A DNA stretch of 64,000 bases from JACCYI01 sp963828075 (GTDB taxonomy: Bacteria > Actinomycetota > Thermoleophilia > Solirubrobacterales > Solirubrobacteraceae): positions 1,736,001 to 1,800,000 of the forward strand of contig CAWHDH010000021.1 of assembly GCA_963828075.1 (NCBI GenBank), read 5' to 3'. Each line of letters begins with the position of its first letter. Positions within the stretch are counted from its first letter, which is position 1. The notes beneath the pieces are model-generated. The model worked only from the letters and a program-made list of their open reading frames with translations, searched no databases and was not told the DNA's origin. Of this stretch, positions 49,227 through 58,300 are shown piece by piece. Both the position numbers and the translations under genes were made by a program.

Positions 49227-49994
49227 ATGGACCTCGAGCTTCAGGGCAAACGGGCACTCGTGACGGGAGGAACGCGCGGGTTGGGTCGAGCGATCGCGGG
49301 GCGGCTCGCCGGCGAGGGCTGCCGCGTCGCTATGTGCGCCCGCGACGGCGGCGCGGCGGCGCGCGTTGCGGCGGAACTCGGTGGGTTCGGCGCGGGCGTC
49401 GACGTCACCGAGGCCGGCGCGCTCGCCGCCTTCGCCGACGAGGCGGCGGGCATTTTCGGAGGCCTCGACCTGGTCGTCGCGAACGCCGGCGGCGCAGCGG
49501 GCGGACCGGCGTTGACGGAGGCCGACGCGGACGCCTGGCGCGAGACCTTCGACCTCAACGTCGTCCATGCTGCGGTGCTCGCGCGGGCGGCGACGCCGTA
49601 TCTGCGCGATGCCGGCGGCGGGTCGATCCTCTTCATCGCCTCGATCTCCGGGCTGCGGCCGCAACCGCGCGCGCAGTACGCGGCCGCCAAGGCTGCGCTC
49701 ATCCACCTCGCCACCTGTCTCGCCCGCGAGCTCGGCCCGGACGGCATCCGCGTCAACGCGCTGAGCCCGGGGTCGATCCTCTTCCCGGGCGGCGGCTGGG
49801 AGCAGCGCCGTGACGACGATCCGGAGGCGTTCGCGGCGTGGGTCGCCGACGAGTTCCCGCTCGGCCGGCTCGGCAGCGCCGAGGAGGTCGCCGACACCGC
49901 CGCCTTCCTGCTCTCGGAGCGCGCGAGCTGGATCAGCGGGACCAACGTCGTGGTCGACGGAGCGCAGAACCAGCCGGGCATGGCCGGGTACTAA
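49227..49994 (+). CDS. Short-chain dehydrogenase/reductase (SDR)
   Basis: The 255-residue classical SDR has the cofactor motif VTGGTRGLGRAIA, VANAGG, the catalytic Ser in FIASISG and YAAAK, and the C-terminal SPGSILFPGG and ASWISGTNVVVDGAQ. Cofactor preference and substrate cannot be inferred. The ATG at 49227 starts MDLELQGKRALVTGG. It is divergent from the secreted repeat-protein gene (84-bp gap) and lies 10 bp before lipB. Confidence 0.92.
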   Translation: MDLELQGKRALVTGGTRGLGRAIAGRLAGEGCRVAMCARDGGAAARVAAELGGFGAGVDVTEAGALAAFADEAAGIFGGLDLVVANAGGAAGGPALTEADADAWRETFDLNVVHAAVLARAATPYLRDAGGGSILFIASISGLRPQPRAQYAAAKAALIHLATCLARELGPDGIRVNALSPGSILFPGGGWEQRRDDDPEAFAAWVADEFPLGRLGSAEEVADTAAFLLSERASWISGTNVVVDGAQNQPGMAGY

Positions 49995-50004
49995 CCTGCC
50001 CCGT

Positions 50005-50712
50005 ATGGACGAACTGCTCGTCTGCCATCTCGGTCAGGTCGAGTACCGCGCGGCGGTCGAGCTGCAGGAGACCGTCCGCGACCGCGTGCTGTCGGGCGCG
50101 ATCGGCGACGTGCTGCTGCTGCTCGAGCATCCGCCGGTCTACACGCGCGGGCGCCGGTCCGATCCGACGGAGATCCCGATGGGCGAGGCGTGGTACCGCT
50201 CGCAGGGCATCGACGTCGTCCAGACCGACCGCGGCGGCAAGCTCACCTACCACGGCCCCGGGCAGCTGGTCGGCTATCCGATCATGCGCATCCACGACGT
50301 GATCGCCTACCTGCGCACGATGGAGGACGCGATCATCGCCGCGCTGTCGGAGGAAGGCATCGTCGCCGGCCCGCGCGAGGGCTTGACCGGCGTGTGGGTC
50401 GAGGACCGCAAGATCGGCTCCATCGGCGTCCACGTCTCCCGCGGCGTCACCACCCACGGGTTCGCGATCAATGTCGACAACGACCTGCAGCCGTTCGAGT
50501 GGGTCGTGCCGTGCGGCCTCTCGGGCGTCCGGATGACCTCGGTCTGCAACGAGACCGGCCGGCACCCGGGCGACCGGCTGGCCTGCTTTCGCAAGCGCAT
50601 GGCGCACGCGTTCGCCACCGCGCACGACCGGCGGCAGCGGCTGGTCACGCCGGAGCGGTTGGGGGTCGAGCGCTCGCTCCTGCGCGGCGCGGCGCTTCCG
50701 GCGCCCGCTTGA
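50005..50712 (+). CDS. lipB: Octanoyltransferase LipB
   Basis: LipB moves octanoate from acyl carrier protein to lipoyl domains, the first step of lipoate assembly; the neighbouring E2 proteins are its targets. The 235-residue protein has the BPL/LipB fold with LLLEHPPVYTRGRR, RGGKLTYHGPGQLVGYP, catalytic Lys in EDRKIGSIGVHVSRG and catalytic Cys in VVPCGLSGVRM. LipA, which then adds sulfur, is encoded 3.6 kb downstream. The ATG at 50005 gives MDELLVCHLGQVEY. Confidence 0.96.
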   Translation: MDELLVCHLGQVEYRAAVELQETVRDRVLSGAIGDVLLLLEHPPVYTRGRRSDPTEIPMGEAWYRSQGIDVVQTDRGGKLTYHGPGQLVGYPIMRIHDVIAYLRTMEDAIIAALSEEGIVAGPREGLTGVWVEDRKIGSIGVHVSRGVTTHGFAINVDNDLQPFEWVVPCGLSGVRMTSVCNETGRHPGDRLACFRKRMAHAFATAHDRRQRLVTPERLGVERSLLRGAALPAPA

Positions 50713-50791
50713 GCTCTCGGTAGCCGGCGGCCTGCGCAACTCCTTGCGCGCGTGGCGCCCGCCCGTCCACCCCAGAGGTCACACAATTGGC

Positions 50792-50841
50792 ACACCCCCG
50801 TATGAGCCGCTCCTCAGTGCGGGGGTTGACGTTGCAGTTCC
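50792..50841 (-). repeat. Dispersed 50-bp repeat, copy A
   Basis: This copy shares 24 of 25 bases at one end and 15 of 16 at the other with copy B (53055-53105), with a variable middle of 9 or 10 bases. It lies between lipB and the convergent RTX-like gene. The GTG that corresponds to the DUF559 start in copy B is present at 50795 but opens on no DUF559 sequence. Confidence 0.75.
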
Positions 50842-50865
50842 GGGGCGGCCAGTCCGGCTCGCCGC

Positions 50866-52164
50866 CTACCGGTCGCCGGCCTCGGTGATGTTGCCGCCCT
50901 CGACGTCGTCGGAGCCGCCGACGCCGTCCGGCATCAGGGCCGCCGGGTTCTTCTCGGTCGCCGGGTTCGTCGCCGCGCCGTCGGTCCACGCGGAGCCCTC
51001 GGCCTCCGCCGCCGCGACCACCGCCTTGTCCGCCGCGCCGCTCGTCGCCGCCGTGTTGTTGGACACGACCGCCCCCGCGAAGATCTCGCAGCTCCCGGCG
51101 AGGGTCACGCGGTCGATCCCGGCGCCACCGCCGCCACGGCAGTCGTCGTAGCCGTCGTTGCCGGCCAGCACGTCGTCGCCGAAGCCGCCCTGCACGCGGT
51201 CGTCGCCGTCGCCGCCGTTGAGGATGTCGCTGCCGTCACCGCCGCGGACGCGATCGTCGCCCTCGCCGCCGTTTATGCGGTCGTTGTCCTGGCCGCCGCG
51301 GACGTCGTCGTGGCCGGACTGGCCGCCGAGGTCGTCCTCGCCCACCGACGCGAAGATCAGATCGTTGCCCGCGCCACCGCGGACCTTGTCGTTTCCGCGC
51401 TCTGAGCAGATGACGTCGTCGCCGCCCGCCCCGTCGACCACGTCGTCGCCCCGCGCCGTGAGGATCACATCGTCGCCCGCCGTGCCCTTCACGATCATCG
51501 GATCGCTCGGGCTCGCCGTGCCCGTGCCCGGGTAGCCCGAGCCGCGATAGATCGTCGCCTGGAGGCCGAAGCACGTCGGGCCGGTGGGGCCGGGGCCCGT
51601 CTCGAGCGTCGCCTGGACGTTGGGCGCGAGGCCCTCGCCGATGGCGAAGAGCGACACGACGTCGCCGGGTTCCGGCTCGTCGGCGAAGACCGCCAGACCG
51701 GTGATCTCCCCGGGCGCCTCGCGCAGGCACTGCCAGCCCTCGTCCTCCACCCAGACGCCGAGATAGTCGCCGGCCTGCGCCGGGATCCCTGCGGCGACCG
51801 ACGTGAGCTGGCCGTCGCTCGGGTCACGCACGACCGCGCTGGTCCCGACGACCTCGAACTCGAATGGCGTGGGCTGGGGACGGAGCACCAGAAGCTCGAT
51901 GTCGAACGGGCCTTCAGGGGCCGGGGCCAACGGGTCCTGCGACTGGTACTGGAATGCGGTGATGGTCCCGTCGGCGGGCACCAGGTAGCCGTCCTCGCCG
52001 ACCAGCACGACCCCGCCCGGGCATCGTCCGTCCGGCGAGTAGCCGGCTTGACCGACCGTCTGCGGAGCGGCGGAGGCCGCTCCTGGCGCCATCGCGGCGA
52101 CGATGGCCGCGGCACAGATCGCGACGAGCTCGCGCCGGCTCCGCTGTCGAGTGCTGCTCGTCAT
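50866..52164 (-). CDS. Secreted RTX (hemolysin-type calcium-binding) repeat protein
   Basis: The 432-residue precursor has a signal sequence with a basic RSRRE start and cleavage after GAASA. Residues 30-210 form a beta-rich domain of unknown type, and residues 225-375 are about ten RTX nonapeptides of the form GGxGxDxhx (GGAGNDLIF, GGEGDDRVR, GGDGSDILN, GGDGDDRVQ, GGFGDDVLA), which fold into a calcium-filled parallel beta roll. The arginine pair in the signal could mean Tat export, but this is weak. The ATG at 52164 is preferred. No type I secretion genes are nearby. Confidence 0.87.
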   Translation of the reverse strand: MTSSTRQRSRRELVAICAAAIVAAMAPGAASAAPQTVGQAGYSPDGRCPGGVVLVGEDGYLVPADGTITAFQYQSQDPLAPAPEGPFDIELLVLRPQPTPFEFEVVGTSAVVRDPSDGQLTSVAAGIPAQAGDYLGVWVEDEGWQCLREAPGEITGLAVFADEPEPGDVVSLFAIGEGLAPNVQATLETGPGPTGPTCFGLQATIYRGSGYPGTGTASPSDPMIVKGTAGDDVILTARGDDVVDGAGGDDVICSERGNDKVRGGAGNDLIFASVGEDDLGGQSGHDDVRGGQDNDRINGGEGDDRVRGGDGSDILNGGDGDDRVQGGFGDDVLAGNDGYDDCRGGGGAGIDRVTLAGSCEIFAGAVVSNNTAATSGAADKAVVAAAEAEGSAWTDGAATNPATEKNPAALMPDGVGGSDDVEGGNITEAGDR

Positions 52165-52224
52165 GGCTGCTCCGGTGGGTCGGGACGCGCGTGCCGCGCC
52201 AGTGGCCACGCAACGCCACGCAGG

Positions 52225-53058
52225 TCAGGAACCGGCCGAACCCGGTCCGTTCTCGGCACCCGCAGCGGCGGGACCGCGAGCGATCGCCACGGCGAGTCGC
52301 GCGGTGAGGGCTTCGGGTTGTGTGGTGAGCTGTCGCCAGGTGGCGCGGATGACGCGGTAGCCGGCGGCCTGGAGGTCGGCGTCGCGGATGCGGTCGCGTT
52401 CGAACGCCTCGCGGTGACCGTGGAACTCCCAACTGTCGAACTCGACCACGAGGCGCTGCTCGCGCCAGAGCGCGTCGAGCTCGTAGGGGCCGATGTAGAC
52501 GTTGGTCTGCGGATGCGGGAGCTGGGCTTTGACGACGAGACGGCGGAGCGCCCGTTCGGCCTTGGACCGCGTGAACGTGGGCTCGGCTTCGAGCAGCTCC
52601 TTCAGGCGGCCGGTGCCCGGGCGGTGGTGACCGACGGCATCGAGGAGGTCAGCTTCAGTGACGAGCCGCCGGACCCGGGCCCGCTCAAGCGCGCGCTCGA
52701 GATCATGCGTCGTCGCCGTCGCCGCGAGATCGACGAGCGTGCGCGCCGGGGTAGTGACCGGGATGTCGTGGCACGTGCCGACCGGCAGCGTCGTGGTGCG
52801 GTGGATCACGATCCCGTTGGGGCCGTCGCGGTGCGGGCCGGTTCGGGTGATGTGGATCGGGCCGGGGATCGGGTCCAGCATCTCGAGGAGCTCCGAACCG
52901 CTGCGGTGACTCAGCGCCGAGCCCGGACCGCACGCCAGCACGGCCGCGAAGAACCGGCCATGGAGCGTGATCGCGGAGTGCCCGACGCCGTAGACGCCGC
53001 GGTAGAGGGTGTGCAGCGCCTCGGTGTCGAGGCGGTGCGTGATGGCGTGTCGCGACAC
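52225..53058 (-). CDS. DUF559 (Vsr-like endonuclease fold) protein, N-terminally short
   Basis: The 277-residue protein has a partial N-terminal winged-helix region (SRHAITHRLDTEALHTLYRG and VYGVG) and a C-terminal DUF559 domain with ELDALWREQRLVVEFDSWEF and ERDRIRDADLQAAGYRVIRA, the Vsr/PD-(D/E)xK-like fold. Relatives usually begin some 25-30 residues earlier with a full winged helix; here a stop codon seven codons upstream rules that out, so the protein is short at the N-terminus. The only start is the GTG at 53058, inside the dispersed repeat. Related proteins are annotated as AbiEi-type antitoxin or endonuclease-like; no partner toxin is seen. Confidence 0.75.
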   Translation of the reverse strand: MSRHAITHRLDTEALHTLYRGVYGVGHSAITLHGRFFAAVLACGPGSALSHRSGSELLEMLDPIPGPIHITRTGPHRDGPNGIVIHRTTTLPVGTCHDIPVTTPARTLVDLAATATTHDLERALERARVRRLVTEADLLDAVGHHRPGTGRLKELLEAEPTFTRSKAERALRRLVVKAQLPHPQTNVYIGPYELDALWREQRLVVEFDSWEFHGHREAFERDRIRDADLQAAGYRVIRATWRQLTTQPEALTARLAVAIARGPAAAGAENGPGSAGS

Positions 53059-53105
53059 CCCCGTACGAGCCGCTCCTCAACGACGCTGTTTGCCGTTGCA
53101 GTTCC
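53055..53105 (-). repeat. Dispersed 50-bp repeat, copy B (leader of the DUF559 gene)
   Basis: The repeat forms the 5' leader of the DUF559 gene on the minus strand and includes its GTG start and a GAGGAG ribosome-site-like sequence. It nearly matches copy A at 50792-50841, except for a variable 9-10 base middle. Confidence 0.75.
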
Positions 53106-53148
53106 GCCCGGCGTAGGGATTACCGCCCCCGCCGCGAAGGGTGCGCGC

Positions 53149-54282
53149 ATGAGACTTCCGCGCTTCCCCCTCGCCGGCGCCGTGGCCGTCGCCGCGCTGG
53201 TGGCGCCCGCCCCGGCGCTCGCCGCCGAGGCGTTCTACGGCGTCACCTCCGACAACAGCCTCGCCACCTTCGCCTCCGACTCGCCGTCCCGGGTCCAGAG
53301 CGTCCCGCTCACGGGCCTCGCGCCCAACGAGCAGGCGCTGGCCATCGACGTCAGACCGGCCACGGGCCAGGTCTACGTCCTCGGCAACACGAACCGGGTG
53401 TATCTCGTCAGCCCGCTCTCGGGGGCGTCGCGCGCGCTCGGCGAGCCGTTCACGCCGCAGCTCGCGGGGTCGGCCTTCGGCTTCGACTTCAACCCGGTCG
53501 TCGACCGGATCCGCATCGTCTCCAACGGCCGGCAGAACCTGCGGCTGAACCCGGCCGATGGGCAGGTCACCGCGCAGGACAACCCGCTGGTCTACGCCGA
53601 GGGCGATACCGGCGCCGGGAGCAACCCGCAGATGACCGCCGCCGCCTACACCAACAACGCGGCGGGGGCGACCGCGACGCAGCTGTTCGGGATCGACTCC
53701 GCGCGTGACGTCCTCGTGCTGCACGACCCGCCGAACGCCGGGACGCTCAAGACGGTCGGCGCGCTCAATGTCGACCTCACCGATGCGGCGTCGTTCGACA
53801 TCGGCTCGGACGGCCGCGCCTGGGTCGCGGGGACGCGCGCCGGCGGCTCCGGCCCCGAGCTGTTCGCGATCGATCTCAAGACCGGCGCCCTGTCGGCCGG
53901 CGCCAAGCGGCCGGCGCTGGCGGGCGGGATGCGCGCGATCGGCGCGGCGGGCGCGGTGCCCGACGACACCGCACGCGCGAGCGTGGTCGCGGCCATCGAG
54001 CGCGCGCAGGAGAAGCGGATGCTGCGGCGCACGCTCGTCGTCCCCGTCTCCTGCTCGGAGACCTGCACGCTGACCCTGAGCCTCGAGCGCGGATCGCGGA
54101 CGGTCGGCAAGGCGGAGGCCTCGCTCGCCACGGCGGGACGAACGAGCCTGAAGGTCAAGCCGAACAACGCGCGCCGGTCGCTCGCGCGGCGGCGCGGGCG
54201 GGTGACGCTGAGGCTGAGGATCGTGGCCACCGACGCCGCGGGCAACCGCACCGTCGTGCGCCGCACGCTCAGATTCAACTGA
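53149..54282 (+). CDS. Secreted DUF4394-type protein with C-terminal Ig-like domain
   Basis: The ATG at 53149 opens a signal peptide (MRLPRFPLAGAVAVAALVAP, cut near ALAAEA). Residues 26-270 match the DUF4394 pattern: FYGVTSDNSLATFASDSPS, LAIDVRPATGQVYVLGN, FDFNPVVDRIRIVSNGRQN, NPLVYAEGD, with likely beta-propeller repeats. The C-terminal ~95 residues, ending DAAGNRTVVRRTLRFN, resemble bacterial Ig-like modules of other secreted proteins here. Two Cys (VSCSETC) form a probable disulfide. Function unknown. Confidence 0.82.
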   Translation: MRLPRFPLAGAVAVAALVAPAPALAAEAFYGVTSDNSLATFASDSPSRVQSVPLTGLAPNEQALAIDVRPATGQVYVLGNTNRVYLVSPLSGASRALGEPFTPQLAGSAFGFDFNPVVDRIRIVSNGRQNLRLNPADGQVTAQDNPLVYAEGDTGAGSNPQMTAAAYTNNAAGATATQLFGIDSARDVLVLHDPPNAGTLKTVGALNVDLTDAASFDIGSDGRAWVAGTRAGGSGPELFAIDLKTGALSAGAKRPALAGGMRAIGAAGAVPDDTARASVVAAIERAQEKRMLRRTLVVPVSCSETCTLTLSLERGSRTVGKAEASLATAGRTSLKVKPNNARRSLARRRGRVTLRLRIVATDAAGNRTVVRRTLRFN

Positions 54283-54323
54283 GGCAGGCCGGCAGGATGC
54301 GCTCGGTAGTCTGATCCGTGAGT

Positions 54324-55309
54324 TGAGCACGACCGAGCGCATCCACGTCACCCGCTCCCGGGCCAATCCCGGGGGCATGGACGTCACGAAGATCCTCGGC
54401 GCCGAGCAGGAGCCGTACCGCGGCCGCAAGCCGCCGTGGTTCAAGGTCCCGCCCCCCGGCGGCCCGACCTACCGCGCGCTGTCGGACATGGTCAAAGAGG
54501 AGTCGCTGCACACGGTCTGCCAGGAGGCCGCCTGCCCGAACGTCGGCGAGTGCTGGGAGCGCGGCACCGCCACGTTCATGATCCTCGGCGACACCTGCAC
54601 GCGGCGCTGCGGCTTCTGCAACGTCAAGACCGGCAAGCCGACCTGGAACGACCCGCTCGAGCCGCTGCGCGTCGCCCGCTCGGTCGCGCGCATGGGCCTG
54701 CGCCACGCGGTGATCACCAGCGTCGACCGCGACGACCTGCCCGACAAGGGCGCGAGCGCGTTCGTCGGCGTCATCCGCTCGATCCGCATGCAGGCGCCGG
54801 GCTGCAAGGTCGAGGTCCTGACCCCCGACTTCCAGGGCCATGAGATGCCGCTCGCCAAGGTCATCGCCGAGCGCCCCGACGTCTTCAACCACAACGTCGA
54901 GACGGTCCCGCGCCTATACCCGGTCGCCCGTCGCGGCTCGAAGTTCCTGCGCTCCTGCCGCGTGCTGCGCAACGCCAAGGAGATGGGCGGCGACGAGGTC
55001 GTCACCAAGTCCGGCCTGATGGTGGGTCTGGGCGAGACCCACGAGGAGATGGTCGAGGCGTTCGGCGTCCTGCGCGAGCACGGCGTCCAGGTCCTCACCG
55101 TCGGGCAGTACCTGCGGCCGACCGAGCGTCACCTCCCGGTGATCCGCTACTGGCACCCCGACGAGTTCAAGGCGCTCGAGCGCGCCGCGTACGACCTCGG
55201 CTTCGACCACATCGCCGCCGGGCCGCTGGTCCGCTCGAGCTATCACGCCGACGAGCACGTCAAGCAGGACCGCCCGGGTATCGGGCCGCTGGCCGCCGCC
55301 GGCGCGTAA
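54324..55309 (+). CDS. lipA: Lipoyl synthase LipA (radical SAM)
   Basis: LipA inserts two sulfurs into octanoyl-lipoyl domains. The 328-residue protein has both iron-sulfur motifs: the auxiliary cluster C-x4-C-x5-C (CQEAACPNVGEC) and the radical-SAM C-x3-C-x2-C (CTRRCGFC), plus NHNVETVPRLY, TKSGLMVGLGET and the C-terminal RSSYHAD with its conserved Ser. A TTG start at 54324 (MSTTERIHVTRSRA) is the best in-frame choice. It is unlinked to lipB by operon but only 3.6 kb away. Confidence 0.96.
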
Positions 55310-55387
55310 GGCGCCCAACAGCAAGTTCGGCACTGACACTGCGTTTGTGCATTCGTTCGCCCGTTCGATCGAAAGCTGTTGTGAGCC

Positions 55388-58300
55388 ATGTCGCTTCGCC
55401 GCGCGCTGCCTGACCTGCTCGCCGTCCTCCTCCTGGCGGTGGTCGTGGTCGGCTACTTCGCCCTGCGCCCCGCCGATGCGCCCAAGACGGTCGCCGCGAA
55501 GTGCCCGCCCGGCTTCGACAGCCGCGACAAGCGCACGGACGCCGAGCGCCGCGAACGGGCCGGTCAGACGCACGCCAACCCCGCCCTCGTCGACGTAGGA
55601 GCGGCCGCGGAGGAAGAAGGCGGCGAAGAGGAGGGCGAAGGCGCGCGGTGCATCTCGCGCCGGCGGCCGGAGAGCCGCGGCGAGCTGATGCGGATGCAGA
55701 CGGAGACCTCGCGCCGCAGCACCGGCGGCGTCGCCCGGACCGTCAAGCCCGGCGCGTACCGGGCAGCGATCGCCACCCGCACGCGGCTCGCTGCGGACGG
55801 CACCACGCTCCCCGGCTCGGGCGGCGAGTGGAAGCCCTACGGAGTGGGCCCGCTGATCGCCGACGAGCGCACGTACACCGAGGCCTCGGGCCTCGGCCTC
55901 GCCGACCTCAACGGCCGCGTCTCGGACTTCGCCCGCGACGCCGCCGGCGGGCGGCTGTTCGCCGCCATCGGCGAGGGCGGTGTCTGGGAGTCCACCGACA
56001 CCGGCCGGACCTGGCGCTCGATCGGCGAGGGTCTGCCGACCCAGGCGGTCGGCGGCATCGACTACTCCACGGCTGACGGCGGGACGATCATCGTCGCGAC
56101 CGGCGACAACGTCTTCGGCGGGGGGGGCACGTTCGCCGGGATGGGCGTCTTCCGGTCCACCGACGGCGGCCGCAGCTGGCACAGGGCGACCGGCGACATC
56201 CCGGACAACGTGATCGCGTTCAAGGTGGCGGTCGACCCCACGAATCCGAACGTCGTGTATGCCGCCACGGGCGGCGGCCTGTTCCGCTCCGAGAACGCCG
56301 GCCGGAGCTTCGCGAACGTGGCGCTGCCGACCGGCGAGGGCGTCGCCGAGGGCGAGCCCGACTGCACCGGCAAGCTCCCGACCGTCGAGGGCTGCTTCCT
56401 GGCGAACATGGTCACCGACGTCGTCGTCCAGCAGCCCGACAACGACGCGACCGACGACGGGTCGCCCGGCGCGAAGGCCGGCTCGGTCGTCGCGGTCGTC
56501 GGCTGGCGTGCGGGCGATCGCCGCAGCCCGGCCTACCGGAGCTATCCCGATGGCGTGAAGGAGTCGCCCAGCAACGGCGTCTACCGGTCCGACACCGGCG
56601 CGCCGGGCACGTTCGAGCGGACGTCGATGAGCGGCTTCGCGCCGAAGACCGACATCGGCCGGATCGAGCTCGGGCACGCGACCGGCCCGGAGCAGGACCA
56701 CAACTACCTCTACGCGCTCGTCCAGGACTCGGGCAAGCTCAACGGCGAGCCCCCGGGGATCGACCTCCCCGGCGGCGGCCCGGTGCCCAACCGCACGACG
56801 CTGCAGGGCATCTACGTCTCCGACGACTTCGGCGACTCGTGGACGCAGATGGAGTCGGGCGAGGAGCTCATGGCCGACCCGGCGAGCGGCTCGGCGCTGG
56901 CTGGGGTCGGTTGCGGGCTGGGCGCCTGCCCCGGCGTGCAGGCGTGGTACAACCAGTTCATCGCGCCGGATCCGACGCGCCAGATCGACGGCGTGCCGAC
57001 CCGCGTGTCCTTCGGCCTCGAGGAGGTCTGGGAGAACGACGACACGAACGCGCCGCAGAGCGGCAAGAGCCGGTTCGTCGTCACGGGCCCGTACTTCTCG
57101 GGCGACTCGTGCCAGTTCCTTAGCGTGCTGCCGGTCTGCCCGACGACGGCCGGCGACCCGGCGGAGGCGAACCTCACGACCCATCCGGACCAGCACGCGA
57201 TCGAGTGGATCCCGGACGGCGAGGGCGGCGTGACCCAGGTGGTCGGCCACGACGGCGGCGTCAACGTCCAGCACGTCAACGCGGGCGAGGACATCGACCC
57301 CGACGGCTGGGGCCGTGGCGCCAACAACGGCTTCAACACGCTGCTCCCGTACGACGCCCAGATCGCCAAGGACGGCACCGTCTACGCGGGGCTGCAGGAC
57401 AACGGCGAGATGAAGATCGACGCGGCGACGCGCAAGCAGTACATGGTCTTCGGCGGGGACGGGGCATTCAGCGCGGTGGACCCGGACAACTCCGACATCG
57501 CGTACGAGGCCTACACCTTCAACGACATCTCCAAGACGAGCGACGGCGGCAAGACGTTCTCGAACGTCCTCGAGCCCGAGGACGCGGGCTACCAGTTCAT
57601 CAACCCGTTCACGATGGACCCGCTCGCCTCCGAGCACCTGATCACGGCCGGCAACGCCGTCCACGAGACCAACACCGGCGGCGGGTCGTGGACGACGGTG
57701 TTCGACCTCGGCACCCGCGACGCGCCCGGCGATCCCGACGCGGCCGCCACCGCCACCTCCCCGAACAACTCGATCTCCGCGATCGACGTCCGCGCGGTCC
57801 CGAAGGAGACGCCCGGCGGCGTGGTGCTCAAGCCGACCGCCGACGTCCCGGAGTACGAGGCCGGCGGCGACACGATCCCGGGTGCCGACGCGTGCTTCGA
57901 CGCCCCGCCGTCGCACCACGACCAGCCGTTCACGATCGCCGAGGACGAGCTCAACGAATCGGCGACGATCGAGATCTCCTGGGAGAGCAAGGACGACGAC
58001 TGGGACCTCTACGTCCTCAAGGACGGCGAGGAGGTCGGCTCGTCGACCGGGGTCGGAGGGGAAGGGAACTCGGAGAAGGCCGTGCTCACCCGGCCGGACC
58101 CCGGCGACTACATCGTCCGCGCCTGCAACTGGCTCGTCACGCCCGGCAACAGCTTCACGGGCAAGGTCACCTTCAAGGTCCGCGCGGCCCCGCCGATCGG
58201 CGACGCGAGCGCGGCGTACGTCGCGTACTGCGGCTACTGCGACCAGCTCATCAACCGGCCGTTCGGCAACGGCATCGCCACCAACGTGACCAAGGACGGC

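Noticed and set aside
50307..50795. 162-codon minus-strand frame starting at the repeat A GTG
   Set aside because: It runs antisense over the lipB 3' end and has no recognisable domain; treated as a consequence of the repeat's conserved GTG.
51150..51480. DNA repeat array in the RTX-like gene
   Set aside because: The repetition reflects RTX nonapeptides at protein level, not exact DNA repeats.
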